Of a stretch of 64,000 bases of DNA, positions 42,577-50,593 are shown in pieces. The translations under genes and the position numbers were made by a program. The notes under the pieces are model-generated. The model did not search any database. It saw nothing but the letters and a program-made list of their open reading frames with translations, and was not told the DNA's origin. This DNA comes from Saprospiraceae bacterium UBA6168 (GTDB lineage Bacteria > Bacteroidota > Bacteroidia > Chitinophagales > Saprospiraceae): the NCBI GenBank assembly GCA_002435785.1, contig DIUC01000023.1:28512-92511 (forward strand), read 5' to 3'. How positions within the stretch are numbered: position 1 is the first letter of the stretch; each line of letters opens with the position of its first letter.

Positions 42577-44370
42577 ATGAGCAACTTTATATCCGCCATT
42601 TCACAAAATAAGACCTTTATGAAGTTAGCAACTTTAATCATCGCCGCCTGCTGCCTCAGCTTCTATTATTTACCAAAAACAGCATTGGTTATCACTAAGT
42701 GTACTGATAATCCGCTCCGGGAAAGTACTGCAACGAAAGAAACAAACTTGTATGGCATTGCCGACTTCACAACTGAACCAGCATTAGCCGATTCCTACAA
42801 GGCCAAGGTCGTCATGGACGTGTTCAAGCGGCTCAAAAATGCCAAGGGCGACTTCCGTTCCCGGCGGCCTTACCTGCATTTTGTCAAGGAATCCGGCAGC
42901 GGCGTGGCGGCGGCGTACCCAAAGACCGGCCTGATTTTGCTCGAAGAAAAAGGCTACGACATCTGCGTCAGTTTTGGCAAGGATTCGCTGAACGCACTGG
43001 CCGTGCTGCTCGCCCACGAACTGGTGCATTGCTACGAAAAGCACGATTGGGAGGAGTATTTCGCCAGCGAGTTTAAGGGTTTTGGCCTCGGCGGGGAAGT
43101 GAAGGACAACATGAAGGACGACGAAATCCAAGCAGACTACCTTGGTGGGTTTTTGGCCTACCAAGCAGGTTTTACCACATTTGGTATCATGCCCAAGTTC
43201 TTGGATAAGGTGTATGAACAGTACAACCTCAGCGATGAAAAACTGTCCAATTACCCCAAAAAAGAGGAGCGGAAGAACATTGCGAAGCAATCGGAAGAAA
43301 AGCTAAAAAACCTGCTGGAACTTTTCGAAATGGCCAATTTTCTCGTGGCCATGGAGGAGTACGACGATGCCCTGGAATATTACTATAAGGTGCTGGAAGA
43401 TTTCCAGAGCCGAGAGATTTACAACAACCTCGGCGTGTTGTCCACCCTGTCGGCCATGAAGCTTTTCACCCCGCTGCAAAACGAATATTCCTATCCGGTT
43501 GAACTTGACGTCAAGTCCCGACTGGGTTCAAGGGGCGATTCGAAAAAGGAGCAGCGGGAGGAAAAGCTCCTTGCGGCCATTGATTTTTTTGAAAAAGCCC
43601 GCCAGCTCGACGCCTTTTATCCCATCGCCTACCTCAATGAGGGCTGCGCACATGCACTGCTTGGCGTGTCACAAACTGAGTTCAGCAAAATGGAATGGGA
43701 GGATGCCCAAATCGCTGCCAACCGTGCCGTTCGGCTGGCCAAGGACGACCCTGCCCTGCAAAGCACACATGGCGATGCACTGGTGTTGATGGGCATTTTG
43801 AGCGCCTTGAAAAAAGACTCCATTGGTGCTGAGCGCCATTTTGATGCGGCGCTCGCCTTGGACCCGCAGCATTTGGTGGCACAGACCAACCGCCATGTCC
43901 TGCGGAAAACAAAAGCCGAGGTCCGCTTGGCAAGGGGTGCCAACATCACCAACGAGGTGATTGAAAACACCCCATTCAACACCATCAAGCTCAATGCCGA
44001 CAACAAAAAAGCCGATATAACTGCCTTGGACGATTACAAAATCACCTTGCTCGCAAAGAACTACGACCAATCCAAGGTGCTGGCCAATGCATCCACCACC
44101 GGCACTGGCAGCAACAAAATCAAAAAGAACACTTTTTTGCATTTCACGGCCCCCGGCTACGACCTACCATCGGCCAAAGGCGCTAAAGTCGGCGACAGCT
44201 TCCAGTCTGTTCTGGAAAAATATGGAGAGCCATCTGCCCGTATGAGCCTCGGCCACGGCACTTTTTTGCGCTACAAATATGATGACCAGACAGGTGGCGG
44301 CGGCGGCGTTATTTTCCAGTTCGAAGGGCATAAATTGCTGCGGTGGTGCGTGTATAGGCAGGTGCGGTAG
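42577..44370 (+). CDS. HExxH metallopeptidase with TPR repeats (P1)
   Basis: About 597 residues from the first in-frame ATG; another ATG at 42619 begins MKLATLIIAACCLSFYYL, so the first 14 residues are uncertain. A hydrophobic N-terminal segment suggests export or anchoring. The zinc site is LLAHELVHCYEKHDW (His147, Glu148, His151) with a probable third ligand Glu183 in DDEIQADYLGG, the M48-type ExxAD arrangement. TPR-like repeats follow (YDDALEYYYKVLEDFQ; LAAIDFFEKARQLDAFYP; IGAERHFDAALALDPQH) and a C-terminal domain of about 120 residues. It is paralogous to 50594-52174. Confidence 0.85.
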   Translation: MSNFISAISQNKTFMKLATLIIAACCLSFYYLPKTALVITKCTDNPLRESTATKETNLYGIADFTTEPALADSYKAKVVMDVFKRLKNAKGDFRSRRPYLHFVKESGSGVAAAYPKTGLILLEEKGYDICVSFGKDSLNALAVLLAHELVHCYEKHDWEEYFASEFKGFGLGGEVKDNMKDDEIQADYLGGFLAYQAGFTTFGIMPKFLDKVYEQYNLSDEKLSNYPKKEERKNIAKQSEEKLKNLLELFEMANFLVAMEEYDDALEYYYKVLEDFQSREIYNNLGVLSTLSAMKLFTPLQNEYSYPVELDVKSRLGSRGDSKKEQREEKLLAAIDFFEKARQLDAFYPIAYLNEGCAHALLGVSQTEFSKMEWEDAQIAANRAVRLAKDDPALQSTHGDALVLMGILSALKKDSIGAERHFDAALALDPQHLVAQTNRHVLRKTKAEVRLARGANITNEVIENTPFNTIKLNADNKKADITALDDYKITLLAKNYDQSKVLANASTTGTGSNKIKKNTFLHFTAPGYDLPSAKGAKVGDSFQSVLEKYGEPSARMSLGHGTFLRYKYDDQTGGGGGVIFQFEGHKLLRWCVYRQVR

Positions 44371-44380
44371 GCGGAGGTTC

Positions 44381-44689
44381 CTACCCAAGCGAAGACCTGA
44401 ACCCCTCAAAATCGGTCACTGTCTGCAATAGCAAGATGCCTTCGCCCTGACAAGCTGCTTTGACATCATATTTGAAGGTCGGGAAATGTGGGTGAGGAGC
44501 ATCCCTGGCAAACTGCCGGGCTATCCTCAGCCGCTCCGGTATGTCTTCCTCCACCTGCTTTTCGGTTTCCGGTTTCACCTCAACGGCTGGCTCATTTTCA
44601 GCCTTGCCGATTGCGCCTGACTGTTTTTGTTGTACAAAAAGCAGGTAGTCGAGGTAGTTGATCAATTCCTGCAAGTATTTTGGCTCCAA
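44381..44689 (-). CDS. Small protein with DUF2281-like N-terminus
   Basis: 102 residues. The first 25, MEPKYLQELINYLDYLLFVQ, resemble the short DUF2281 helix found in some toxin-antitoxin antitoxins. An acidic, disordered middle (VEVKPETEKQVEEDIPE) and a C-terminal segment (FPTFKYDVKAACQGEGILLL) follow. It stands alone and opposite to the flanking peptidase/caspase genes, with no toxin-like partner visible. The DUF2281 resemblance is weak. Confidence 0.5.
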   Translation of the reverse strand: MEPKYLQELINYLDYLLFVQQKQSGAIGKAENEPAVEVKPETEKQVEEDIPERLRIARQFARDAPHPHFPTFKYDVKAACQGEGILLLQTVTDFEGFRSSLG

Positions 44690-45071
44690 TTGATGAATGA
44701 GCTTTTCGATTTCTACGGTTGCCGTGGCTTTATTTTTTTACAAGTAAAAGTATGCGACAAGAGTTCCAATGCGCTGAAGGGGGCAACAGGGAAGGTGCCC
44801 GTTATTTCTTGTTCACCTTCCCCCATCATCAGCTCCCCAATACCCCAAGTAGTCATTGGGGAAACCCTCGATGAGGAACGCCTGCGGCCCAGCCGAAACT
44901 CGAAGAAGGTATTGGGCTTGCTCTAATTATGGCATAGTTGTACATTTTTTTCCAAGAAAAGCCCTTTTTGTCGGACGCATTTCCTTTCTGATGCCAATAG
45001 GAGCAGCATTTTTAACCCAAATCCATTAGGTTTGCCAATATCTTCTTTTTATCATTAAACACGTCTCTAAC
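44690..45071. other. Intergenic region upstream of caspase C2
   Basis: 382 bp with no convincing gene. A plus-strand open frame (44627-44926) overlaps the small DUF2281-like gene; its last part (KVCDKSSNALKGATGKV) faintly resembles a CarboxypepD_reg strand, so a gene remnant is possible. A -7 element is listed separately. Confidence 0.4.
45027..45034 (+). promoter_or_regulatory. Candidate -7 element TAGGTTTG
   Basis: TAGGTTTG fits TAnnTTTG, 37 nt before the ATG at 45072. Confidence 0.4.
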
Positions 45072-48000
45072 ATGAAAAACCCTTATTCAATGAAGCGATT
45101 GCTTTTTGCCTTCCTCCTGTTTTCAAGCATTACCGTACATTCTCAGACGAACCCGACTCTGTCAATCGGGGAGGGCAACGGAGTGGCCCGTGCGGTGGTC
45201 ATCGGCATTTCCCAATACGATAACGCAGGCAACGAAGACCTCCGGTTTGCGGACCGGGATGCCGAGGTTTTTTACGACTACTTGCGTTCCAAGGCAGGCG
45301 GGAACTTGCCGGAAAACCATATCAAGTTGCTCACCAATGATATGGCCACCATTGCCTCCATTGGCATTGCCATGAAATGGCTAAAAGATGAAACCAAGAA
45401 AGGCGACATGGCCATTTTCTATTTTTCGGGGCATGGAAAAGTGGAAACCAACCCGATTGCGGAGCACGGCTTTTTGTTGGCTTCCAACTCGCCGCCGAAC
45501 AACCTGAAAAACAATTCCATAAGGATTGAGGATTTGGACGAAGACGCCAAGTTCTTGTCATCGGTGAAAGAGGCCAAGGTGATATTCATCCTGGACGCCT
45601 GTCGGTCGGGGACTATCGCCAATGTAGGCCCGACCCTCAGCCCTGAACTCCGGGGCAAGCAGAAAGAGAACGAGGTGCGCCTGCTTTCCTGCAAGGCCGA
45701 CCAACTGTCATTGGAAGATACGGCTTGGGGGCAGGGTAGGGGGCTGTTTTCCTACTACCTCGTGAACGGACTAACGGGCTTGGCAGATGCGCAAGGCGAT
45801 GGGGTCGTCACCTTGGAAGAACTGAAAGAATACCTGACGGCGAACATAAAAAAAGCGCTGGCGGATGGGAATTATAGCCATCGGCAAACCCCGGTTTTTG
45901 TGGGCGAGGATGAAACGTTCGAGTTGGCGAGGGTGGACGAGCCTTCCTTGCTTGCCTTGCAGGAATCGCTCAAAAACCAGCAGGATGAACATACGGGTAT
46001 GGCCATGGTCGCAACCTCCAGCGGGGTCGGCAAAGGCACTTCGGTTGCCGACGACGAGCAGCTTATGGAGGACCGAGCCATTGCTGCTTATCTGAAAGCG
46101 TTGGATTTAAGCCAGTTGGCTGCCAGCGATGATTTTAATAGGGCGCTGGAAAGCAAGGAGGACTTGCTTCAATATATCCTATCGCACAGAAACGCCAGTT
46201 TTACCGCCGATTCGCCGGAACTGAAAGCGGGGGAAGCTGCCTTTAACCAATTGGCGCAGAGTGGGGAAAAAGACATGGAGGCAAGCACCCAATTGTCCAA
46301 TTTCATAGCCATAGAACTGCACAACCAGGTGCAAGCTGGCATCAACCGCTACCTGAGCGGCGACCTTGAAGAACTTGCCCTGCGTCAGTTGAAAAACAAA
46401 ATTGGCGAGTTCGGTAAATATCCAAGGTTGATGAAGGCAATCATGTTGATGATTGAGCCAGACCAGGTGCTATACCGTCAATTGGAGGTGAATTACCACT
46501 ATTGCAATGGCGTATATGCAAGGCTGAACAAGCAGTTGGGGCATATCCCTACTGACCCGAACGACGACCCATTGACCCACCAAGAAAAGGCACTTGCCCT
46601 TGACGGGAAAGCATCCTATGTTCACAATGAAATGGGGCTTATTTACTTGATGTCCAATGACCTCGAAAATGCCGAAAAGCATTTTGTCAGCGCTGCCGAG
46701 CTTGCTCCGGGCTGGGCGTTGCCACCTGCCAATTTGAGCATCGTTTACAGTGCGCAAAATAAACCGGAACAGGCAGCCGCCAGTGCCAACAAAGCCGCTG
46801 AACTGCAACCGGACTACTATGCGTCTTATACCACTTTGGGCAAAATAGCGCTAAACAAAAAGGACTATCTCCGAGCCGAAACCATGTACAAAAAGGCCAT
46901 TGAACGGAACAAAGCCCATTTTTTGGCCTACCAGAAATTTGGTGAGGTATGCCTTGCGACCACCCGCTACGTCGAGGCGGAAAGGAATTTCCAAATCGCT
47001 GACAGTTTGTTTGCCAATGTTCCCTCAGCTCCTACCATGGATTTTACAACGGCTGCGACCCAAACTATAGTTTGGGATAGGCCGCTGCCCATCAGCGTTG
47101 TTGATTATCCCCTCCATGCCAACCCCAAGACCGTGAAGGAATGGATGAACAATGGGGAGGCTTATTTTAAATTGGGCAATTATGCCGAAGCGGAAATGAG
47201 CCTGCGCAAGGTGGTGGAACTTGAACCCAAGCATCCGAAGGTATATGAACTATTAGGGCAGACCCTACTTGCGCAGGGCCGCTATGAGGAAGCAGCGCTA
47301 TGTATTGAAAGATTGATGAAGATGCGGCCCAAAGAGCCAGCGCTGAAGCTGCTGTATGCTGATGTTTATCAAAAACAGGGTCGTTGGGTGGAGGAAGAAG
47401 CGATATACAGAAGTCTTATCAACGTCAAGGACACGCTCGTGAATTTGAGAAGCGATGCTTTCATAAGGCTGATACAATTGGCGGAAAGGCAGGAGCGCTA
47501 TTGGGAACAAGAGCAATTGATGATAGAATATGAGGCGCTGTTCGGCGCAAACCCCTCGGTCAACCGCCTTGATTTTTATGAAAAAATGGTTCAACAGCAT
47601 CCCGGAAACCTCGATTGGCTGAGCAAGCAGGCGAACTTTTATGAAAGCCAAAATAATAGTACATGGGCCTGCGGCATTTATCGGCAAATTCTCCAAAAGG
47701 ATTCCTTGTGGGAGGGTTCGGGATATATGCACGCAAGAATCGGCTACAATGCCAGCGAGGATAGCATTGCCATTTCGCATTTTTATGCGGCCATTCGGCA
47801 CCTGCCGGGCTTGAGTTCCCCCAAGCTTGACCTTGCTCGCATCTACCACCAGCAATTGGCGTTTGACCAAGAAATCACCGTCTTGGAAGATATGCTGAAC
47901 AGCGGCCAGATTGACTTTGAACGCCGCCTCCACCTTGCGGATTTGTACATGCTTTCCAACCGCTACGACGAAGCGGACAGCTTGCTCATCACTGCCGAAA

Positions 48001-48293
48001 AAATCAGGCTGGAAGAAGTGGTTGGATTGAACGAACTGCGTGGGAAATTGGACCTGCTCCGAGGCCAACCCAAAACCGCCATCGGGTTCTACGACAAGGT
48101 ACTTGCCTCCAAATCCGTCAACAACCCAGCCGAAATCTATTTCACCATCGCTCGCCTGTATGCTTGGGCCGGCAACAAAGACCAAGCATGGAAATGGCTG
48201 CAAAAAGCCATTGCGGGCGGCTTCAAATACAAGTTGGTGGTTCGGAATGACGAAACTTGGAAGGATTACCCACAACGGTTGGATACGGAATAG
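45072..48293 (+). CDS. Exported caspase-fold protease with long TPR array (C2)
   Basis: 1073 residues. Signal peptide within the first 24 (MKRLLFAFLLFSSITVHSQ; the ATG at codon 7 is an alternative start). Caspase-like domain about 35-290: ARAVVIGISQYD, catalytic His121 in FYFSGHGKVE, Cys177 in FILDACRSG. After a helical linker, TPR repeats run from about 500 to the end (LENAEKHFVSAAELAPGWAL, YLRAETMYKKAIERNK, YAEAEMSLRKVVELEPKHP, YEEAALCIERLMKMRPKEP). It is the closest paralogue of C3 (52263-55574) in length and domain order. Confidence 0.92.
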   Translation: MKNPYSMKRLLFAFLLFSSITVHSQTNPTLSIGEGNGVARAVVIGISQYDNAGNEDLRFADRDAEVFYDYLRSKAGGNLPENHIKLLTNDMATIASIGIAMKWLKDETKKGDMAIFYFSGHGKVETNPIAEHGFLLASNSPPNNLKNNSIRIEDLDEDAKFLSSVKEAKVIFILDACRSGTIANVGPTLSPELRGKQKENEVRLLSCKADQLSLEDTAWGQGRGLFSYYLVNGLTGLADAQGDGVVTLEELKEYLTANIKKALADGNYSHRQTPVFVGEDETFELARVDEPSLLALQESLKNQQDEHTGMAMVATSSGVGKGTSVADDEQLMEDRAIAAYLKALDLSQLAASDDFNRALESKEDLLQYILSHRNASFTADSPELKAGEAAFNQLAQSGEKDMEASTQLSNFIAIELHNQVQAGINRYLSGDLEELALRQLKNKIGEFGKYPRLMKAIMLMIEPDQVLYRQLEVNYHYCNGVYARLNKQLGHIPTDPNDDPLTHQEKALALDGKASYVHNEMGLIYLMSNDLENAEKHFVSAAELAPGWALPPANLSIVYSAQNKPEQAAASANKAAELQPDYYASYTTLGKIALNKKDYLRAETMYKKAIERNKAHFLAYQKFGEVCLATTRYVEAERNFQIADSLFANVPSAPTMDFTTAATQTIVWDRPLPISVVDYPLHANPKTVKEWMNNGEAYFKLGNYAEAEMSLRKVVELEPKHPKVYELLGQTLLAQGRYEEAALCIERLMKMRPKEPALKLLYADVYQKQGRWVEEEAIYRSLINVKDTLVNLRSDAFIRLIQLAERQERYWEQEQLMIEYEALFGANPSVNRLDFYEKMVQQHPGNLDWLSKQANFYESQNNSTWACGIYRQILQKDSLWEGSGYMHARIGYNASEDSIAISHFYAAIRHLPGLSSPKLDLARIYHQQLAFDQEITVLEDMLNSGQIDFERRLHLADLYMLSNRYDEADSLLITAEKIRLEEVVGLNELRGKLDLLRGQPKTAIGFYDKVLASKSVNNPAEIYFTIARLYAWAGNKDQAWKWLQKAIAGGFKYKLVVRNDETWKDYPQRLDTE

Positions 48294-48319
48294 CCGGATG
48301 CTGGGCAATATTGGTCAGA

Positions 48320-48414
48320 AGGGATTTCTAAGCTCGAAGAGATTGGAAAGCCCGGTAGTTGATTAGCCCGGCAGTTCAGGCTTAGAAATCCCTATCGGGC
48401 TTTCCAATCCTTTT
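48320..48414. repeat. Interlocked 14-bp inverted repeats with T-run
   Basis: Arm A 48320-48333 pairs perfectly with A' 48380-48393, and arm B 48341-48354 (GATTGGAAAGCCCG) pairs perfectly with B' 48396-48409. The order A-B-A'-B' means the stems cross. A 12-nt direct repeat AGCCCGGyAGTT occurs at 48349-48360 and 48365-48376. A short T-run follows B'. It lies just after the C2 stop codon. Confidence 0.85.
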
Positions 48415-48534
48415 GCAAACACTTGTTTTTTTCAAAGCGCAAAAAAAATATTCCCTCCACTGATAACCATTCGTGATACCCGGTATTGATGGTCATAAAA
48501 CGATTCAATTTTATCACTTTTCAATCTCGATGTC

Positions 48535-48972
48535 ATGAAAACGAACGCATTTTTCTTCGCTGCTTTTTGCTTTTTCTTATTGGTAAACGTCCCTTTTTGC
48601 GAAGCGCAAAAAATCAATAGCTGGAAGGGCGGCACGCCCGGACAGGAGGCCAATTGGAGCTGCGCCAAGAACTGGAGCGCCAACCGGGTGCCCGATGCTT
48701 TCCAAAACGTCATCATCCCCGATGTTTCCAGCGGTTCGGGGGTTTATCCAACCATCAAGGACGGTGGGTTGGAAGTAAACGCACTTATCCTGGAGTCGGG
48801 CGCTGCGCTCGAAATAGCAAAAAAAGGTTCGCTATCCGTCATCACGACGCTTGAGCGATATGGTTCTGGCGAAATGGAGGTGAACGGTGCCTTGTTTGTA
48901 CCATCCAGCACCTATGCGGCGGGCATGTTGCTCCACACATCGGCAGCAATGGTCGCCATGCGTTCCAAATAA
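48535..48972 (+). CDS. Exported beta-helix-type domain, stand-alone
   Basis: 145 residues. Signal peptide MKTNAFFFAAFCFFLLVNVPFCEA. The mature part, INSWKGGTPGQEANWSCAKNW... RVPDAFQNVIIPDVSSGSGVYPTI... LILESGAALEIAKKGSLSVI, is the repeat-like module usually seen inside large Bacteroidota adhesins and T9SS cargo. Here it stands alone and has no sorting domain, so it may be a truncated remnant of a larger surface protein or a small secreted protein. It lies between caspase C2 and the sigma operon. Confidence 0.65.
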   Translation: MKTNAFFFAAFCFFLLVNVPFCEAQKINSWKGGTPGQEANWSCAKNWSANRVPDAFQNVIIPDVSSGSGVYPTIKDGGLEVNALILESGAALEIAKKGSLSVITTLERYGSGEMEVNGALFVPSSTYAAGMLLHTSAAMVAMRSK

Positions 48973-49070
48973 ATTGCCAAATGAAGCATCATTAATATCG
49001 TTTTGAACAGTTTCTCTGGATTTAGCAGGTTTTTCCGAGTTTTTCTTTGCATAACTAATCATAAGGAAGT

Positions 49071-49100
49071 CCCCGGCAGAAAAGTGTGCCGGGGCTTTTT
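49071..49100 (+). terminator. Rho-independent terminator
   Basis: Perfect 8-bp stem CCCCGGCA/TGCCGGGG (49071-49078, 49087-49094) followed by CTTTTT. It ends transcription from the 48535 gene. Confidence 0.85.
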
Positions 49101-49107
49101 AACTTTG
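49100..49107 (+). promoter_or_regulatory. Candidate -7 element TAACTTTG
   Basis: TAACTTTG fits TAnnTTTG. It begins at the last T of the terminator tract and lies 30 nt before the ECF sigma ATG at 49138. Confidence 0.4.
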
Positions 49108-49137
49108 AGCGTTTGCTAAAACGCCTAATCACTTTTT

Positions 49138-49713
49138 ATGCAAGAGATTACTATTGACGGTGCTTACCTGGCCGAACTTCGCAAGGGGTCGCCCAAGGCT
49201 TTCGAGGAATTGTACAGCCGCTACTTCCGAATGGTGGAGGACATGGTCTTCAAGTTCAATGGGGGCACGGAGGATGCACGGGATGTTTTTCAGGAGGCGC
49301 TGTTCGTCTTCGTGAAAAAGCTGCGGGAACCTGAGTTTGTGCTGACCAGCAAGGCCAGCACTTATATATATGCCATCGCCCGCAACCTATACCTCAAGAA
49401 AGCAGGCAAGGCCACCGTGGAAATCAGCATGGACCAGCAGCAGTTCAGCTTTTTTGGAGAAAAAGAAAGTGCCGAAACTGGCATGTCGCCCACCGAAAAG
49501 GACGCCATGCTGACCATGATGGACGATAAGCTGGGCCAATTGGAGGAGGACTGCCGCTCCGTCATTATATACTCGTTTTACCAAGGGCTTTCCCATGCGC
49601 AAATCGCAGGATTGACGGGGTACACCGAGGCATTTGTCAAAGTCAAAAAATTCCGGTGCTTAGAGTACCTGCGCAAGTTAGTCAAGGCCACGGACATTTT
49701 CAAAAACCTATAG
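49138..49713 (+). CDS. ECF RNA polymerase sigma factor
   Basis: 191 residues. Region 2: KGSPKAFEELYSRYFRMVEDMVFKF, DARDVFQEALFVFVKKL and ASTYIYAIARNLYLKK. Region 4: LGQLEEDCRSVIIYSFYQGLSHAQIAGLTGYTEAFVKVKKFRCLEYLRKLV. It is less canonical than the sigma factor at 31433. The next gene starts 3 nt after its stop codon and encodes a membrane protein with an anti-sigma-like N-terminus. It heads the four-gene peptidase/caspase operon and probably controls it. Confidence 0.92.
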   Translation: MQEITIDGAYLAELRKGSPKAFEELYSRYFRMVEDMVFKFNGGTEDARDVFQEALFVFVKKLREPEFVLTSKASTYIYAIARNLYLKKAGKATVEISMDQQQFSFFGEKESAETGMSPTEKDAMLTMMDDKLGQLEEDCRSVIIYSFYQGLSHAQIAGLTGYTEAFVKVKKFRCLEYLRKLVKATDIFKNL

Positions 49714-49716
49714 CGC

Positions 49717-50541
49717 ATGGAAAATAACGCTTACATAGAACGAATCCACCGATACCTTGCCGGGAGGATGAACGATGCCGAAAAGGTCGAGTTTGAGCAG
49801 GAAATGAGCAACAACGGTGAGTTGGCGGAAGCCGTAAAAACTGAGGAGAAACTGCTGTTGGGCCTAACATTGGTTGGTGACGAAGCACTGAAAAAAGTCA
49901 TCGCCAACACCGATGAGCGCTTAGCGGGCCAGCAATTTTTTAAAAAAGGAAAAATCATTTCATTGTCATCATCATCAAATAGCTTTATCATGAAAAAGAT
50001 GCTTTCCATCGCAGCTGCGGCTGTGGTACTTTTCGGCTTAGTTTGGTGGGGTTTCTTCCGCCAAGGGCCTGCTACTCCGAATGCCGACCAGCTTTTCGCC
50101 GACAACTTCAAGCCGGAAACCGCCAAGTCCACCGCCATTGCGGATGCACTCGCCAACAGCGGCATGGTGGATTCGATGGACACCCAGGACAGCCTCCGGG
50201 AAGCCCTCGTGCTGTACAACAAAGGCCAGTACAAGGATGCCTGTGTGGCGCTCGACACCTTTCTGGTGTACCACCCCACCAACGACACGGCGCAGTTTTA
50301 CCTCGGCATGTCGCACCTCAACGACTCCCGGTACGCACGGGCCATCGAAGTGCTGGAACCTATCACGGTGTCCGAAACCTCGCCCTTCAAGCTCGATGCG
50401 ATGTGGTACCTCGGCCTCTGCTACTTCAAGGTGGACGGCGGCTTTGCCAAGGCCGAGGAAATCTTCACCCAACTGGCCAGCAACCCCGAAAGCAAAGACC
50501 AGCAATCGGCCAAAGGGATTCTGCACCTGATTGGGCATTGA
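49717..50541 (+). CDS. Anti-sigma-like membrane protein with TPR sensor
   Basis: 274 residues. The N-terminal 45 residues (YIERIHRYLAGRMNDAEKVEFEQEMSNNGELAEAV) have the look of anti-sigma factors. One TM helix lies at about 89-108 (MKKMLSIAAAAVVLFGLVWW). The extracytoplasmic part (about 115-274) is TPR-like: DSLREALVLYNKGQYKDACV, DTAQFYLGMSHLNDSRYARA, DAMWYLGLCYFKVDGGFAKA. This resembles the sensor part of the adenylate cyclase at 37881. It follows the sigma gene by 3 nt, so it is its likely inhibitor. Confidence 0.85.
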   Translation: MENNAYIERIHRYLAGRMNDAEKVEFEQEMSNNGELAEAVKTEEKLLLGLTLVGDEALKKVIANTDERLAGQQFFKKGKIISLSSSSNSFIMKKMLSIAAAAVVLFGLVWWGFFRQGPATPNADQLFADNFKPETAKSTAIADALANSGMVDSMDTQDSLREALVLYNKGQYKDACVALDTFLVYHPTNDTAQFYLGMSHLNDSRYARAIEVLEPITVSETSPFKLDAMWYLGLCYFKVDGGFAKAEEIFTQLASNPESKDQQSAKGILHLIGH

Positions 50542-50593
50542 GGGGCCGCTCGTTTTCCAAACATTTTTCACCACTACTTTCACCACCATTGCT

